Source: Paenarthrobacter nicotinovorans (GTDB lineage Bacteria > Actinomycetota > Actinomycetes > Actinomycetales > Micrococcaceae). From it: a DNA stretch of 64,000 nt. Below are positions 1-8,455 of this stretch, one piece after another. How positions within the stretch are numbered: the first letter of the stretch is position 1; each line of letters opens with the position of its first letter. The position numbers and the translations under genes were made by a program. Under the pieces are notes generated by a model, which saw nothing but the letters and a program-made list of their open reading frames with translations, had not been told where the DNA came from and ran no database searches. Location of the stretch: contig NZ_SZVS01000007.1 in NCBI RefSeq assembly GCF_007670255.1, forward strand, positions 1 through 64,000. The letters run 5' to 3'.

Positions 1-70
1 TGTCCACGATGTCCTGAGACAGAGTGTCTACGAAGTCATGAGACAGAACTGTCCATTAAGTCATGAGACT
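1..70. repeat. Three IS-end-like direct repeats (probable edge of an insertion sequence)
   Basis: Read on the minus strand, the first 70 bases hold three imperfect copies of the pattern TGTCTCAnGACnTnnTnGACA: near 46-70 (diverged first bases), 25-46 and 1-22. Closely spaced copies of such a motif are known from the ends of IS481-type elements in Actinobacteria. No transposase lies to the right, where the next gene ends at 133, so the element body would lie to the left of the window. The repeats are seen directly; the IS assignment is inference. Confidence 0.5.
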
Positions 71-132
71 CCACAGTCGCAGTGCGTGCTCGTAGCGACA
101 CGTGCTGTCCCCTAGTTTGGGGGGCCCAGCAC

Positions 133-1809
133 TTAGTGGCCCTGGAACGCCTCAGCCAGCCACCACGAACCGCCGTCGGAGGCGATTTTTGCGTCGATGA
201 CCAAGGGGCGGTCCTGGGTTCCGGCGTCGTAGGCCTCGAGCCAAGGTTTGATGGCGGCAAGGTCGGCCACCGAACGCACAGTCACTCCATCGGCACCGAA
301 TCCCCGGGCGATCGCAGCAATGTCGGTATCGGGGAAGACGACGCTGGCGAGGTCCTGCCCGGAATGCTGCCCGGCGAAGTGGTGCACTTCGGCTCCGTAG
401 GCGGCGTCGTTGTAGACAATGCACACCAGGGGCAGCTTCATCCGGACGGCGGTTTCGAGCTCGCTGATGCCCATGAGGAACCCGCCATCACCCGCACCCA
501 GCACCGGCAACCGGCCCGGTTGTGCAACAGCGGCGCCGATCGCCGTGTACAGCCCCAGCCCGATTGCCTGGAAAGCCTGCGTGAAGCAGAAGCCGAATTC
601 GTCCGGCACGGCGAGGTACTGGCTGGGGTAGCCCATGAAGTTCCCGGAATCGACGGACACGATCCGTTCGGCCGGCAGCAGGGTATCCAGTTCACGGGTC
701 AGCACGCGCGGATCAATGGACCGCGCCGTGGACAGGTCGGGCGTTTCGACATCCCGCCACCGCGAGCCTCCCTTGATGGCGAGGGCGTTGGCTTCCGTGC
801 GGTACTTTTCCGCGGGCTCAGGCTGTGAACTGCGCAGAACGGCCAAAGCATCGACGGCGGTCAGCCCCGAATCGCCCAGAACGCCCAGCGAGATGGGCCG
901 GTTGGCTCCCAGCGATGAGTCCTCCACATCCACCTGGACCACTGCCGTACCGGCCGAAATGAGCCGCCCGTGCCGCATGGTCCACATGTTCAGAGTGCAT
1001 CCCCATCCCACAATCAGGTCCGCGCCGCTGATCAGCTCCGCGGTGAGGGGAGATGAGAATCCACCGGAAATACCGAGGTTGTGCGGGTCGCCGTTGAAAA
1101 GCCCGCTCGCCACGGCAGAGGTAGCTACCAGTGCCCCTGCGTGCTGCGCCAGGGCCAGGATTTCGTTGCGCGCGCCACGGCCACCCCGTCCTGCGACGAA
1201 CACGGGCCGCTCCGCGGCGGCAATCAAGGCCACCAGCTTGTGAACTGCCGCCGGATCGGGCCTCGTCACCGACGGTTGAGGTACGACGACGGCGTCCACC
1301 TCGTCTGCGGCGGTGGCACTTTGGATGTCCAACGGCAAGCTGAGCACCACTGTGCGCCGTTCGTTCACCGCCGTCCTGAAAGCTCGGACGGTATCGGCGA
1401 CGGCTGTCGCGGGGGAGTGGATCCGTTCGGCCACCGCGCCGACACTGCGGGCCAAGGCATCCTGGTCGATCTTGAAGTTGGACCTGGTGGCCGCGGCCTG
1501 GGTGTCGGCGGTCAGCACGATCATGGGTGTCCGGCTTTTCGCCGCTTCACCAACCCCGGTGATGGCGTTGGTGAGTCCGCATCCTTGGTGGGTGGTGACC
1601 ACGCCGACCTTGCCGGACATTCGACCGTAGGCATCGGCCATGGTTGCTGCGCCGCCTTCGTGCCGGGCCGCGGTGAACGGGATTCCTTCGGCCATGAGGG
1701 TGCTGGTGACATCGAAATTGCCGGACCCCACCACGCCGAAAACATGTCCGACACCCAGCGCAGCCAGCGTTCTGCCGACCAGGGTGGAAACGCGTATGTC
1801 CGCACTCAT
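133..1809 (-). CDS. ThDP-dependent decarboxylase/acetolactate-synthase-like enzyme
   Basis: The 558-residue product has the three-domain layout of the pyruvate oxidase/benzoylformate decarboxylase family. The ThDP-activating glutamate is in ARHEGG (Glu51), a central Rossmann-like domain follows, and the ThDP/Mg motif GDG starts near residue 440 with its partner Asn at about 467. The frame is open further upstream, but ATG at 1809 overlaps the stop of the preceding gene by 4 bases and gives a proper family N-terminus. As the last gene of the monooxygenase operon, after an isatin-hydrolase-like gene, it could act on isatinate (2-aminophenylglyoxylate), a 2-oxo acid analogous to benzoylformate. 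Family membership is secure; the substrate is inference. Confidence 0.85.
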   Translation of the reverse strand: MSADIRVSTLVGRTLAALGVGHVFGVVGSGNFDVTSTLMAEGIPFTAARHEGGAATMADAYGRMSGKVGVVTTHQGCGLTNAITGVGEAAKSRTPMIVLTADTQAAATRSNFKIDQDALARSVGAVAERIHSPATAVADTVRAFRTAVNERRTVVLSLPLDIQSATAADEVDAVVVPQPSVTRPDPAAVHKLVALIAAAERPVFVAGRGGRGARNEILALAQHAGALVATSAVASGLFNGDPHNLGISGGFSSPLTAELISGADLIVGWGCTLNMWTMRHGRLISAGTAVVQVDVEDSSLGANRPISLGVLGDSGLTAVDALAVLRSSQPEPAEKYRTEANALAIKGGSRWRDVETPDLSTARSIDPRVLTRELDTLLPAERIVSVDSGNFMGYPSQYLAVPDEFGFCFTQAFQAIGLGLYTAIGAAVAQPGRLPVLGAGDGGFLMGISELETAVRMKLPLVCIVYNDAAYGAEVHHFAGQHSGQDLASVVFPDTDIAAIARGFGADGVTVRSVADLAAIKPWLEAYDAGTQDRPLVIDAKIASDGGSWWLAEAFQGH

Positions 1810-2597
1810 GAACCCTCCACCGCACCCTTTTCCACCAACGCGTAAACACGGCTCGGGCTGCCGGTGCCGCCCACGATGGGCAGGGGAGCCACCACCAGCG
1901 TGGCACCCGTAACGGGGAGCCGGTCCACGTTCCGCAGGGACGTCACGCCGTACTTGTCCGCTCCAAGCAGGAACGAGTGGACGGGGAACATCGGATCCAG
2001 CGATCCGGCCTGCCCGGCGTCGATCCCCACGGTTTCCACGCCAAAACCACTGATCGAAGCGTTTCCGGCAAGCCACTTGGCACCTGCCGCAGAGACCCCG
2101 GGAGTGTGGGGTCCGGCGTCGTCCGCGTTGACGAAAGCCGCAGCGTCCGCGCCGCGGGCCGCCCAACCGGTCCGGAAAATGATCCAACAGTTCTCAGGGA
2201 ACAACCCATGTTCGGACTGCCACTGCTCAAAGTGCTCGGGCTCCAGCAGGAAGTCGGGGTTCTCAGCGGTTTCGGTGGTTTTGTCGATGACCACCAACGG
2301 CCCCACCAGACGGTGTGGCTCGATCTGGTCCACTGACTTGCCGTCCTTGCCGGTAATCCAGTGCACGGGGGCATCCAGGTGCGTCCCGGCGTGTTCGCCC
2401 ACGGTGACGTCGTTCCACGCCCACGCCGGACCGGCGTCGTCGAAATTGCTTACCGGGGAGACTGAGAGCCCCACCGTGTTGGCGAACGGCTGCGGCAGAT
2501 TCAGGATGGGCGTCTCGGAACTCAAGGGAGTGGTGAGGTCGATGATTTCCACCGAACCATTCGAAAGGGCTGCTGTGAGCCCGGCCAGAACAGACAT
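1806..2597 (-). CDS. Cyclase-family metal hydrolase, isatin hydrolase-like
   Basis: The 263-residue protein carries the metal-binding signature of the cyclase/kynurenine formamidase (PF04199) family, HAGTHLDAPVHW, with His69, His73, Asp75 and His79. Isatin hydrolase and KynB belong to this family and open cyclic or aryl amides. Here the gene sits 7 bases downstream of a flavoprotein and overlaps a ThDP decarboxylase-like gene, in an operon with indole/styrene monooxygenases. Isatin to isatinate is therefore the most economical assignment. The start has a good ribosome-binding site (AGGAGA). Arylformamidase or another amidohydrolase activity is the main alternative. Confidence 0.85.
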   Translation of the reverse strand: MSVLAGLTAALSNGSVEIIDLTTPLSSETPILNLPQPFANTVGLSVSPVSNFDDAGPAWAWNDVTVGEHAGTHLDAPVHWITGKDGKSVDQIEPHRLVGPLVVIDKTTETAENPDFLLEPEHFEQWQSEHGLFPENCWIIFRTGWAARGADAAAFVNADDAGPHTPGVSAAGAKWLAGNASISGFGVETVGIDAGQAGSLDPMFPVHSFLLGADKYGVTSLRNVDRLPVTGATLVVAPLPIVGGTGSPSRVYALVEKGAVEGS

Positions 2598-2604
2598 TGT
2601 TCTC

Positions 2605-4233
2605 CTATCGCTTGCGTGGTGTCAGTGCTGCTTGAATACGGGAAAAACGTGAAGGCGGCGAGGTGAGCTTCTGCGCCACCAAGTGCCCCGAACCGCCGGA
2701 GAGCCCGGGGCCGGGGTGGGTTGAGGCGCCGATATGCCAGAGGCCTTGGATGGCCGTTTGATGACCGGCGGCCTCCGGGAAGGGCCGCCACAGCAGATTC
2801 TGGAAGAGCTCGGCAGAGCCTCCGTAGGGATCGCCGTTCACAGCGTTGGGATTGATGGAGGCAAGGTCCGTCGGAGCCAGAATGTCAGAGGCCAGGACAC
2901 TCGCGCGCGTCCCGGGGGCGAACTGTTCCAGTCGGGACAGGACCCGTTCCAGATAGCCTTTTTTCAGTCCCTCATCCCAGCCGTTGGCCACGTCCAGCTC
3001 ACCGGCGGCGTCGCCCACGGGCATGAACGGCGCTTCCTGAAGCTGCAGCCAGAGTGTCGCTTTGCCCTCCGGCGCACGGGAAGGATCCAGCACGTACTGT
3101 TGCCCCACCACCACAGTAGGCTCAGCAGGCACGAGCCCGGCCTCTGCCTGGGCGCAGGCGATGCCCGTGCTGTCCGAACCGTTGCTGATGTGGATCAGCG
3201 GCACCTGGTCCAGGCGGGAGTCCAACCAGGCCACGGGCTTGTCCAACGCGAGGTGGATCTGCATGGCCCCGCGGCCGTTTTGGTACCTGCCCGCTGCTTC
3301 GGCGAGGCCTGCGGGAGCGTTGGGGAGCAGCCGGGTATAGAGAGCTTGCGGTGAAACATTGGCCAAAACGGTGGTCGCGGAGACAACGCCCTCGGAGGTC
3401 CGGACGCCGGTCACAGAACCGGATGTGCAGAGGACCTCCTGGGCCTCTGTACCCAGCATGATCCGGACGCCGTTGTCTTCCAGCAGGGATTGGAACGCCT
3501 CAACAAAGCGGGAAGCGCCACCTTTCACTACCGGCAGCCCAAACCCGTGCATGCTCATTGCCATCACGGGCAGCATCACGCCACCTGTCGCCTGGTCAGG
3601 GCCCAACCCCGCATGCAGGAGCCACGCAGACCACAGCTGATCCGTTTCCCAACCGTCAAAGCGGCTGCGGAGGTAGTTTCGGCCGCTCATGAGTGAGTCC
3701 CGGATGAAGGCTTCATTGGCCTTGATCTTGCCGGTTCGCAGCGCTCCGAAAGCGAGCTTTGCCAAGTCCGGGAACGAACGCAGTTCCGCGCCGAAAGCCC
3801 CGAACACAGTTGCCGCATGCTTGCCCAGATCATCCAGCATGGCGAGGTACGCTGCCCGGTCACGGGGCTCAGTGAATGCTGCCGCCGTCTCCGCCGGATC
3901 CCGGTGGGCAATGGCCACCCTTTGTTCTCCAGTGGCAGGGTCCAGAGCGACCGCGGCGGTTACAGGGCCGGAGGTATTGCAGTACTCCAGGCCCCTCGCG
4001 TGCAGTTCCTTGCCCAACACCCCGTAGGCGCCCCCGGATACAAACAATGGGTGCCAGGAAGAGAAGGTGTCGTGGATGAAGCCCGGCAGGGTCCGCTCCG
4101 AGGATTCGATGAAGCCACCCAAACGGTCTGCACGCTCAATGAGGCACACCCGCTTTCCCTTCAGGGCGAACTCGGCTGCTGCGACCAGCGAGTTGATGCC
4201 CGAGCCGATGATTGCGACGTCAACGGAGTCCAT
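2605..4233 (-). CDS. FAD-dependent oxidoreductase, phytoene dehydrogenase-like
   Basis: The 542-residue flavoprotein begins with a dinucleotide-binding fold (IIGSGINSLVAAAEFA, then an acidic residue in LIERADRLGG near residue 35) and ends with the GLSGGSGH segment typical of phytoene desaturase/CrtI-like amine oxidase-superfamily proteins. It is probably cytosolic, as no signal peptide is seen. No carotenoid genes are nearby. It lies 15 bases downstream of the StyA2B gene and 7 bases upstream of the isatin-hydrolase-like gene, so it may oxidise an indolic intermediate such as indoxyl or a dihydroxyindoline. The fold is clear; the substrate is unknown. Confidence 0.8.
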   Translation of the reverse strand: MDSVDVAIIGSGINSLVAAAEFALKGKRVCLIERADRLGGFIESSERTLPGFIHDTFSSWHPLFVSGGAYGVLGKELHARGLEYCNTSGPVTAAVALDPATGEQRVAIAHRDPAETAAAFTEPRDRAAYLAMLDDLGKHAATVFGAFGAELRSFPDLAKLAFGALRTGKIKANEAFIRDSLMSGRNYLRSRFDGWETDQLWSAWLLHAGLGPDQATGGVMLPVMAMSMHGFGLPVVKGGASRFVEAFQSLLEDNGVRIMLGTEAQEVLCTSGSVTGVRTSEGVVSATTVLANVSPQALYTRLLPNAPAGLAEAAGRYQNGRGAMQIHLALDKPVAWLDSRLDQVPLIHISNGSDSTGIACAQAEAGLVPAEPTVVVGQQYVLDPSRAPEGKATLWLQLQEAPFMPVGDAAGELDVANGWDEGLKKGYLERVLSRLEQFAPGTRASVLASDILAPTDLASINPNAVNGDPYGGSAELFQNLLWRPFPEAAGHQTAIQGLWHIGASTHPGPGLSGGSGHLVAQKLTSPPSRFSRIQAALTPRKR

Positions 4234-4248
4234 GCGGTGCCGTTCCTT

Positions 4249-6003
4249 TCAGAAGTCGGGGTGGCTGGCAGTGGCGTGGTACTTGCCGCCGTGGAACACC
4301 AGGGGAGCACCGCCGTCGTGCTTGTAGCTTTCCACCTCACCGACGTAGATGACGTGATCCCCGGCGTCATGTCGCGAGACGGTACGGCACTGGAAGGTCG
4401 CGACCGCGCCGTCCAACAGCGGAACTCCGGCGATGCCTTCGGTAGTTTCCGCGCCCGCGAACTTGTCGGTCGCCGGTGTGGCGAACTGCCGGGACAACAC
4501 GTGCTGGTCGCTGGCGAGGATGTTGATGGCGAAGTGTGTGGCTTCCTCGAAGTCGACAAGGCTGGGTGCGCGTTTGCTGGGGCACCACAGGACCAGGGGC
4601 GGTTCCATGGAGACGGACGTGAAGGAGTTCGCCGTCATTCCCACTTTCCGGCCGTCCGCCGAGACGGTGGTGACCACGGTGACGCCGGTGGCGAATTGCC
4701 CCAGCGCACTCCTGAAGTCGCGGACGTCGAAGGAGGAGGTGTCTTCTTCCTTCCTGGCCTGCATGAAGTCGGCGGCAGCGGTGGAGTCGAACCACCACGG
4801 GTACGAGGTTCGCGGGTCGTCGAAGCCGTTCACGATGCCCGCCGCCAGAGCCGGATGTTCCGCCGCTTCGCTGAGGAGCGTCTTCTGGTGGTCCCGACGA
4901 GGCTTCAACAGGTCATTGGTCCATTCCACGGCCCACTGTCCCCACCCGCGCCAGAACTCGTCGAAGGTGCGCTCCATCCACTGGCGGTCGAACGGTTGCT
5001 GGCCGCGGCGGACAATCGAGTCAAGGTAGTACTTGGCTGCGAGGGTTGCGTTGTTGGAGCCCTGCCCCGTGAGGGGATCGTTGAGGACGACCGCGTCACC
5101 CAGGCCGAACACCAGCTTTCCGTTGCCGAGTTCCCCGACGGCGGACCTCACGGTTGGCGTAATGCGCCCCAGGAGCGTGGCGCCGTCGTCGGTCAGTTCC
5201 GCCCCGGCGAAGTTCTCCGCCTCGTGCGGGAAATGCTCGCGCAGGATTTCCAAGGAACGCTCGAGTTGCTCCTGCGGACTTCCGACGTCGGTCCAACGGT
5301 CCATGGGGCCGCCCACCACGCCCTCGAACACCATCATGCGGCAGGGGCCGGACACCGTCAGTCCGGGGAAGGTAAAGAATTCGCCGACGCCGGGGGCCAT
5401 GGACATGCGGATGGGGTCGCCGGCAGTGCCTGTGCCGTCCGCGCCGGTGCCGGCGGCAGCAGCGGCGTCGGGCTTGACGTAATTCAGGGCCAGGACGCGC
5501 TGCGGGCGGTCGAACGGCGACTTGGCCTTATCCCGCGGGAAGATCTGGCCGATTTCGCCCTTACCGGTGCTCACGATGACAAGTTCGTAGTCCCGTGCGA
5601 GCTCCTCAAGCATGCGCGCAGTGACCTTCTCGATGCGGAAGTCGCCCCCGGCCGCAACGAAGGTCTCGATCCACAAGGCGCTCTTGATCCGCTGGTCGAT
5701 GGAGCGGGCGGGGCCATCGAGTGGTGCTTCCCACTCAATGGGCTGTTCGGCCTGCACCCGAATCCGGATGGAACCAATGGCCGGTACCGATCCTGATTCG
5801 TAGTATTCCGTGAGCGCCGTACCCAGCTGGGCCTCGGCGTCCAGCGCTGTGGAGAACATGCATTGGCTGGACATGACCTTCCCTGCGCGGATTTGGGCGG
5901 CGGAACGGTCGGACAGCAGCGTCACCGCGTACCCCTCCCGTTGCAGGCCCAGTGCCAGTTGGGCGCCGGATTCGCCGGCTCCGATGATTGCTATTTTTCG
6001 CAT
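4249..6003 (-). CDS. styA2B: StyA2B-type fused flavin monooxygenase-flavin reductase
   Basis: The 584-residue protein joins two enzymes. Residues 1 to about 410 are a StyA-like styrene/indole monooxygenase (GAGESG FAD motif at 8-13, and a GLGDAVVLNDPLTGQGSN flavin segment). Residues about 423-584 are an HpaC/StyB-like flavin reductase (FATGVTVVTT, MTANSF, GGKYH). Such fusions are known in Rhodococcus opacus 1CP as StyA2B, working with a stand-alone StyA1. They epoxidise styrene and oxidise indole using NADH-reduced FAD made in the same chain. The ribosome-binding site AAGGACTTACG precedes the ATG. A StyA1 gene lies 26 bases upstream, and isatin-type downstream genes suggest indole as the natural substrate. 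Confidence 0.9.
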   Translation of the reverse strand: MRKIAIIGAGESGAQLALGLQREGYAVTLLSDRSAAQIRAGKVMSSQCMFSTALDAEAQLGTALTEYYESGSVPAIGSIRIRVQAEQPIEWEAPLDGPARSIDQRIKSALWIETFVAAGGDFRIEKVTARMLEELARDYELVIVSTGKGEIGQIFPRDKAKSPFDRPQRVLALNYVKPDAAAAAGTGADGTGTAGDPIRMSMAPGVGEFFTFPGLTVSGPCRMMVFEGVVGGPMDRWTDVGSPQEQLERSLEILREHFPHEAENFAGAELTDDGATLLGRITPTVRSAVGELGNGKLVFGLGDAVVLNDPLTGQGSNNATLAAKYYLDSIVRRGQQPFDRQWMERTFDEFWRGWGQWAVEWTNDLLKPRRDHQKTLLSEAAEHPALAAGIVNGFDDPRTSYPWWFDSTAAADFMQARKEEDTSSFDVRDFRSALGQFATGVTVVTTVSADGRKVGMTANSFTSVSMEPPLVLWCPSKRAPSLVDFEEATHFAINILASDQHVLSRQFATPATDKFAGAETTEGIAGVPLLDGAVATFQCRTVSRHDAGDHVIYVGEVESYKHDGGAPLVFHGGKYHATASHPDF

Positions 6004-6029
6004 CGTAAGTCCTTTTTAGCAGGGCTGTG

Positions 6030-7271
6030 CTAGGAAACTTTGGCGGCAGCCAAGTCCGCCAGGTAGTTGGCCGCTTTGTCCGGGTACATGAACCAGTCCT
6101 GGAACTCCGGTGGGTGGTTGAAACCGTTGGCGAAGCGGTGGGCGATGTCGGGTTCGCTGCCGGCGGCGCCCAGGAGTTCAAGGACGTGGGGTGGCGGCGG
6201 AGCCAGCAGGGCATTCGTCCAATGGGCAACGTGCTGTGCGTAGTCCCAGTAGCGCTCAAAGGTGGCCTGCATGAACTCTGCGTCGTAGACCCGGTCGCCC
6301 TGCTGGATGATGCTGTCCAGGTACGACGCCGCGCATTTGCTTGCGTTGTTCGAGCCCTGTCCGGTGATGGGGTCGTTCAACACCACGACGTCGGCCAAGC
6401 CCAGTACCTGCGCGCCGCTGGGCAGGGTGGCAATGGGGTGGCGAACGGTGGGGGCGAAGCGGCCCTGAAGCACGCCGTTGGGGTCGGTCAGTTCAACGTC
6501 TTTGGCGCGTTCTGCTTCCCACGGCAGGAAGGTCTTGAGGATGTTCTTGGAATTCTCCAGGTGCTCGTCGGGGGAGAGGCCCTTCCAGGAATCCATGGGT
6601 CCGCCGGGCACGCCCTCAAAGACCATGATTTCGCAAGGGCCGGTGGTGGTGAGTGCCGGGAAGACGAAGTACTCGCCAACGCCGGGGATGAGGTTGAACG
6701 AGACCGCCGAGTACTCCTCGCGCGGCGTCAGGCCCTTTACGTACGTCAGCGCCAGGGCGCGCTGGGGAGCGTCATAGGTGCTGCGTTCGGCGTCGCGCGT
6801 AAAGAGTTGCGCGATCTCGCCCTTGCCAGCGGCAACAATGACCAGGTCTGAATTGCGGGCGTATTTCTCCAGCTCCTCGACGCCAGCGTCCTCGAACACC
6901 AGCTCACCTCCACGGGCGGTGAACTCCTCCATGAACCGGGGAAACTTCACCCGCTGATCGATGGACTTGGCGTGGTGGTCCAGGCGTGATGCCCAGCTGA
7001 TGGCCTTCTCACCGGGAAGCTCCGGATGCGGGATTGTGAGGGAGATCCCATCTACCGTGGGCGCGTCCGGCCAGAAGTCCAGCCCCAGTGCCCGTTCATG
7101 TTCCAACGCGTTGTGGAAGATGCATTGGCTGGAGGCGACTTTGCCCCCGGCAATTTCCTCGGGCGTCCGGTTGGAGATGGTGGTGACCTGGTAGCCGGCG
7201 TCGAGCAGGCCGATTCCCAGCTGGAGGCCGGATTGCCCGGCGCCCACGATCGTGATGTGGCGTTGCGTCAT
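6030..7271 (-). CDS. styA1: StyA1-type styrene/indole monooxygenase, oxygenase subunit
   Basis: The 413-residue single-domain FAD monooxygenase is homologous to the N-terminal half of the neighbouring fusion protein. Shared features are GAGQSGLQLG near the N-terminus, an SSQCIFHNA segment, PGVGEYFVFPALTTTGPC, and the FAD-binding LADVVVLNDPITGQGSNNAS. It lacks its own reductase and would take reduced FAD from the reductase domain of the downstream StyA2B, as described for the R. opacus 1CP pair. It lies 33 bases downstream of the SDR gene and 26 bases upstream of styA2B, so it is co-transcribed. Indole 2,3-oxidation is inferred from context; styrene epoxidation is also possible. Confidence 0.9.
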   Translation of the reverse strand: MTQRHITIVGAGQSGLQLGIGLLDAGYQVTTISNRTPEEIAGGKVASSQCIFHNALEHERALGLDFWPDAPTVDGISLTIPHPELPGEKAISWASRLDHHAKSIDQRVKFPRFMEEFTARGGELVFEDAGVEELEKYARNSDLVIVAAGKGEIAQLFTRDAERSTYDAPQRALALTYVKGLTPREEYSAVSFNLIPGVGEYFVFPALTTTGPCEIMVFEGVPGGPMDSWKGLSPDEHLENSKNILKTFLPWEAERAKDVELTDPNGVLQGRFAPTVRHPIATLPSGAQVLGLADVVVLNDPITGQGSNNASKCAASYLDSIIQQGDRVYDAEFMQATFERYWDYAQHVAHWTNALLAPPPPHVLELLGAAGSEPDIAHRFANGFNHPPEFQDWFMYPDKAANYLADLAAAKVS

Positions 7272-7304
7272 GGTGTTCTCTTTCCTTTTCGGGTGGCGTT
7301 GGGG

Positions 7305-8093
7305 TCAGTTGGCGGCGAGCAGGGGGATGGTTTCTTCGGCGCGCTCCGGGCCCAAGGCGGAATAGCCGCCGTCGACCGCCCAATCGGCGCCCGTCACGAA
7401 ACTCGCCTGGTCGCTGGCGAGGAACGCGACGACGTCGCCCACCTCGTGGGGGCGTCCGACGCGGCCCAAAGCGTGGAACGGTGCCGCAACGGAGTCCGTT
7501 TTTTCCAGGCTTCCGTTGCTGAGGGAGTCCATGATGTTGCTCCAGACCCAGCCCGGGCTGACTGAATTCACGCGGATGCCGTCGGCAGCGAAGTCCACGG
7601 CCATGCTCCGGGTGACCTGCACCAGCGCGGCCTTGCTGGCGGGATAGAGCCAGCGTCCCGTTTGGGCCACCGAGCTGGAGATCGAGGTGAAGTTGATGAT
7701 GGCACCGTGGCCGGACTTTGCCAGGTACGGGCGGGCCGCGTTGCTGGCCATGACTGCGCTGACCAGGTTGACGTTCAGTGCGTCCAGCCAATCCCTGCGT
7801 CCGGAAGCTGCGCCTGCGTCGTTGTAGCTGCAGGCCAGGTTGACCAGGATGTCGAGGCCGCCGTGTTCCTCCACGGTACGCGTCATCAGCGCGTTGACGG
7901 CGTCGTCGTCGGTGATGTCCGTGTGGGAGAACGTGACGCGTTCGCCCAGCCCGGCGGTGACGGAACCGCCGTCGGGGTCTATGTCGGCAACAACGACGGC
8001 GGCACCGGCGTCCCGCAGCGCCGTCACCACGCCCTGGCCCACCTTGGTGACGCCGCCGGTGACGATTGCTGTCCTGCCGTGAAGTCCTGACAT
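7305..8093 (-). CDS. Short-chain dehydrogenase/reductase (first gene of the monooxygenase operon)
   Basis: The 262-residue classical SDR has a glycine-rich cofactor loop (VTGGVTKVGQGV), an aspartate after strand 2 (VADID) that favours NAD, and the catalytic YPASK. An upstream ATG at 8099 touches the Shine-Dalgarno AGAAGGAAGG, while ATG at 8093 sits 7 bases from it and is preferred. In the Acinetobacter iif indole pathway an SDR (IifB) oxidises the indole dihydrodiol; the same role here is inference from position in front of StyA1/StyA2B. The promoter lies in 8130-8223 and contains an AraC-type repeat pair. Confidence 0.85.
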   Translation of the reverse strand: MSGLHGRTAIVTGGVTKVGQGVVTALRDAGAAVVVADIDPDGGSVTAGLGERVTFSHTDITDDDAVNALMTRTVEEHGGLDILVNLACSYNDAGAASGRRDWLDALNVNLVSAVMASNAARPYLAKSGHGAIINFTSISSSVAQTGRWLYPASKAALVQVTRSMAVDFAADGIRVNSVSPGWVWSNIMDSLSNGSLEKTDSVAAPFHALGRVGRPHEVGDVVAFLASDQASFVTGADWAVDGGYSALGPERAEETIPLLAAN

Positions 8094-8128
8094 GGCCATA
8101 CCTTCCTTCTGTGGGATGTTGTTACGGA

Positions 8129-8148
8129 AATATGACGTGCGTCATATT
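8129..8148. promoter_or_regulatory. Perfect inverted repeat over the -10 region of the SDR-styA operon
   Basis: AATATGACG and CGTCATATT form a perfect palindrome around a 2-base centre. It covers the TATGAC element (8141-8146, minus strand) that is the likely -10 of the operon promoter. The parallel promoter copy near 8412 lacks the palindrome. It may be an operator for a repressor or fortuitous; function is inferred only. Confidence 0.4.
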
Positions 8149-8185
8149 TACTCTGGAAGTGACTCTAGGGAGTCCCGCGGCGTCC

Positions 8186-8223
8186 GGACTATCCAATTAG
8201 CGCAGGGACTATCCGTTGTGCGC
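8186..8223 (-). promoter_or_regulatory. AraC/XylS-type direct-repeat operator, copy A (SDR-styA operon)
   Basis: On the minus strand, two 18-base half-sites are repeated with a 20-base period: GCGCACAACGGATAGTCC (8223-8206) and GCGCTAATTGGATAGTCC (8203-8186). The phasing of about two helical turns is typical for AraC-family activators. The site lies 39 bases upstream of TATGAC (8146-8141). It overlaps the stop codon of the small gene at 8209-8367. The regulator gene at 8531 is the obvious candidate ligand. Confidence 0.7.
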
Positions 8224-8367
8224 AGCGTCCTCGTCCTCCTGATGCCAGCCGGCCCACGGCGAATGAGTCACCAGGGTGTCCTTTTTCTGCAGTTCTGCTG
8301 CCCACAGTTCGAAGTGGTTCCGGTCCCATTCGTCCCGGCGGTCGTGCACGAGCTTGATGTTCTTCAC
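8209..8367 (-). CDS. Small protein of 52 residues in the monooxygenase regulon
   Basis: A GTG-started frame follows an excellent Shine-Dalgarno (GGGAGGTGGG) 5 bases upstream and encodes a charged 52-residue peptide beginning MKNIKLVHDRRDEW, rich in Trp, His, Asp and Glu, without membrane segments or signal peptide. It has its own copy of the AraC-type promoter, and its stop codon lies inside the operator of the following operon. I do not recognise the family. Coding is supported by the ribosome-binding site, the codon pattern and the promoter. It may be an accessory or regulatory protein of the oxygenase system, but no function can be assigned. Confidence 0.6.
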   Translation of the reverse strand: MKNIKLVHDRRDEWDRNHFELWAAELQKKDTLVTHSPWAGWHQEDEDAAHNG

Positions 8368-8455
8368 TTGTTCCCACCTCCCTTCTGCGTTGTTTCGGTG
8401 GTGTGAGCTGCGTCATACTTGTCCTGAAAGCGACTCTAGACAGCCGCTGCACTCC

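Noticed and set aside
3817..5796. A 659-residue plus-strand frame opposite the StyA2B and flavoprotein genes
   Set aside because: The composition is that of an antisense shadow and it spans two well-identified minus-strand genes and their junction.
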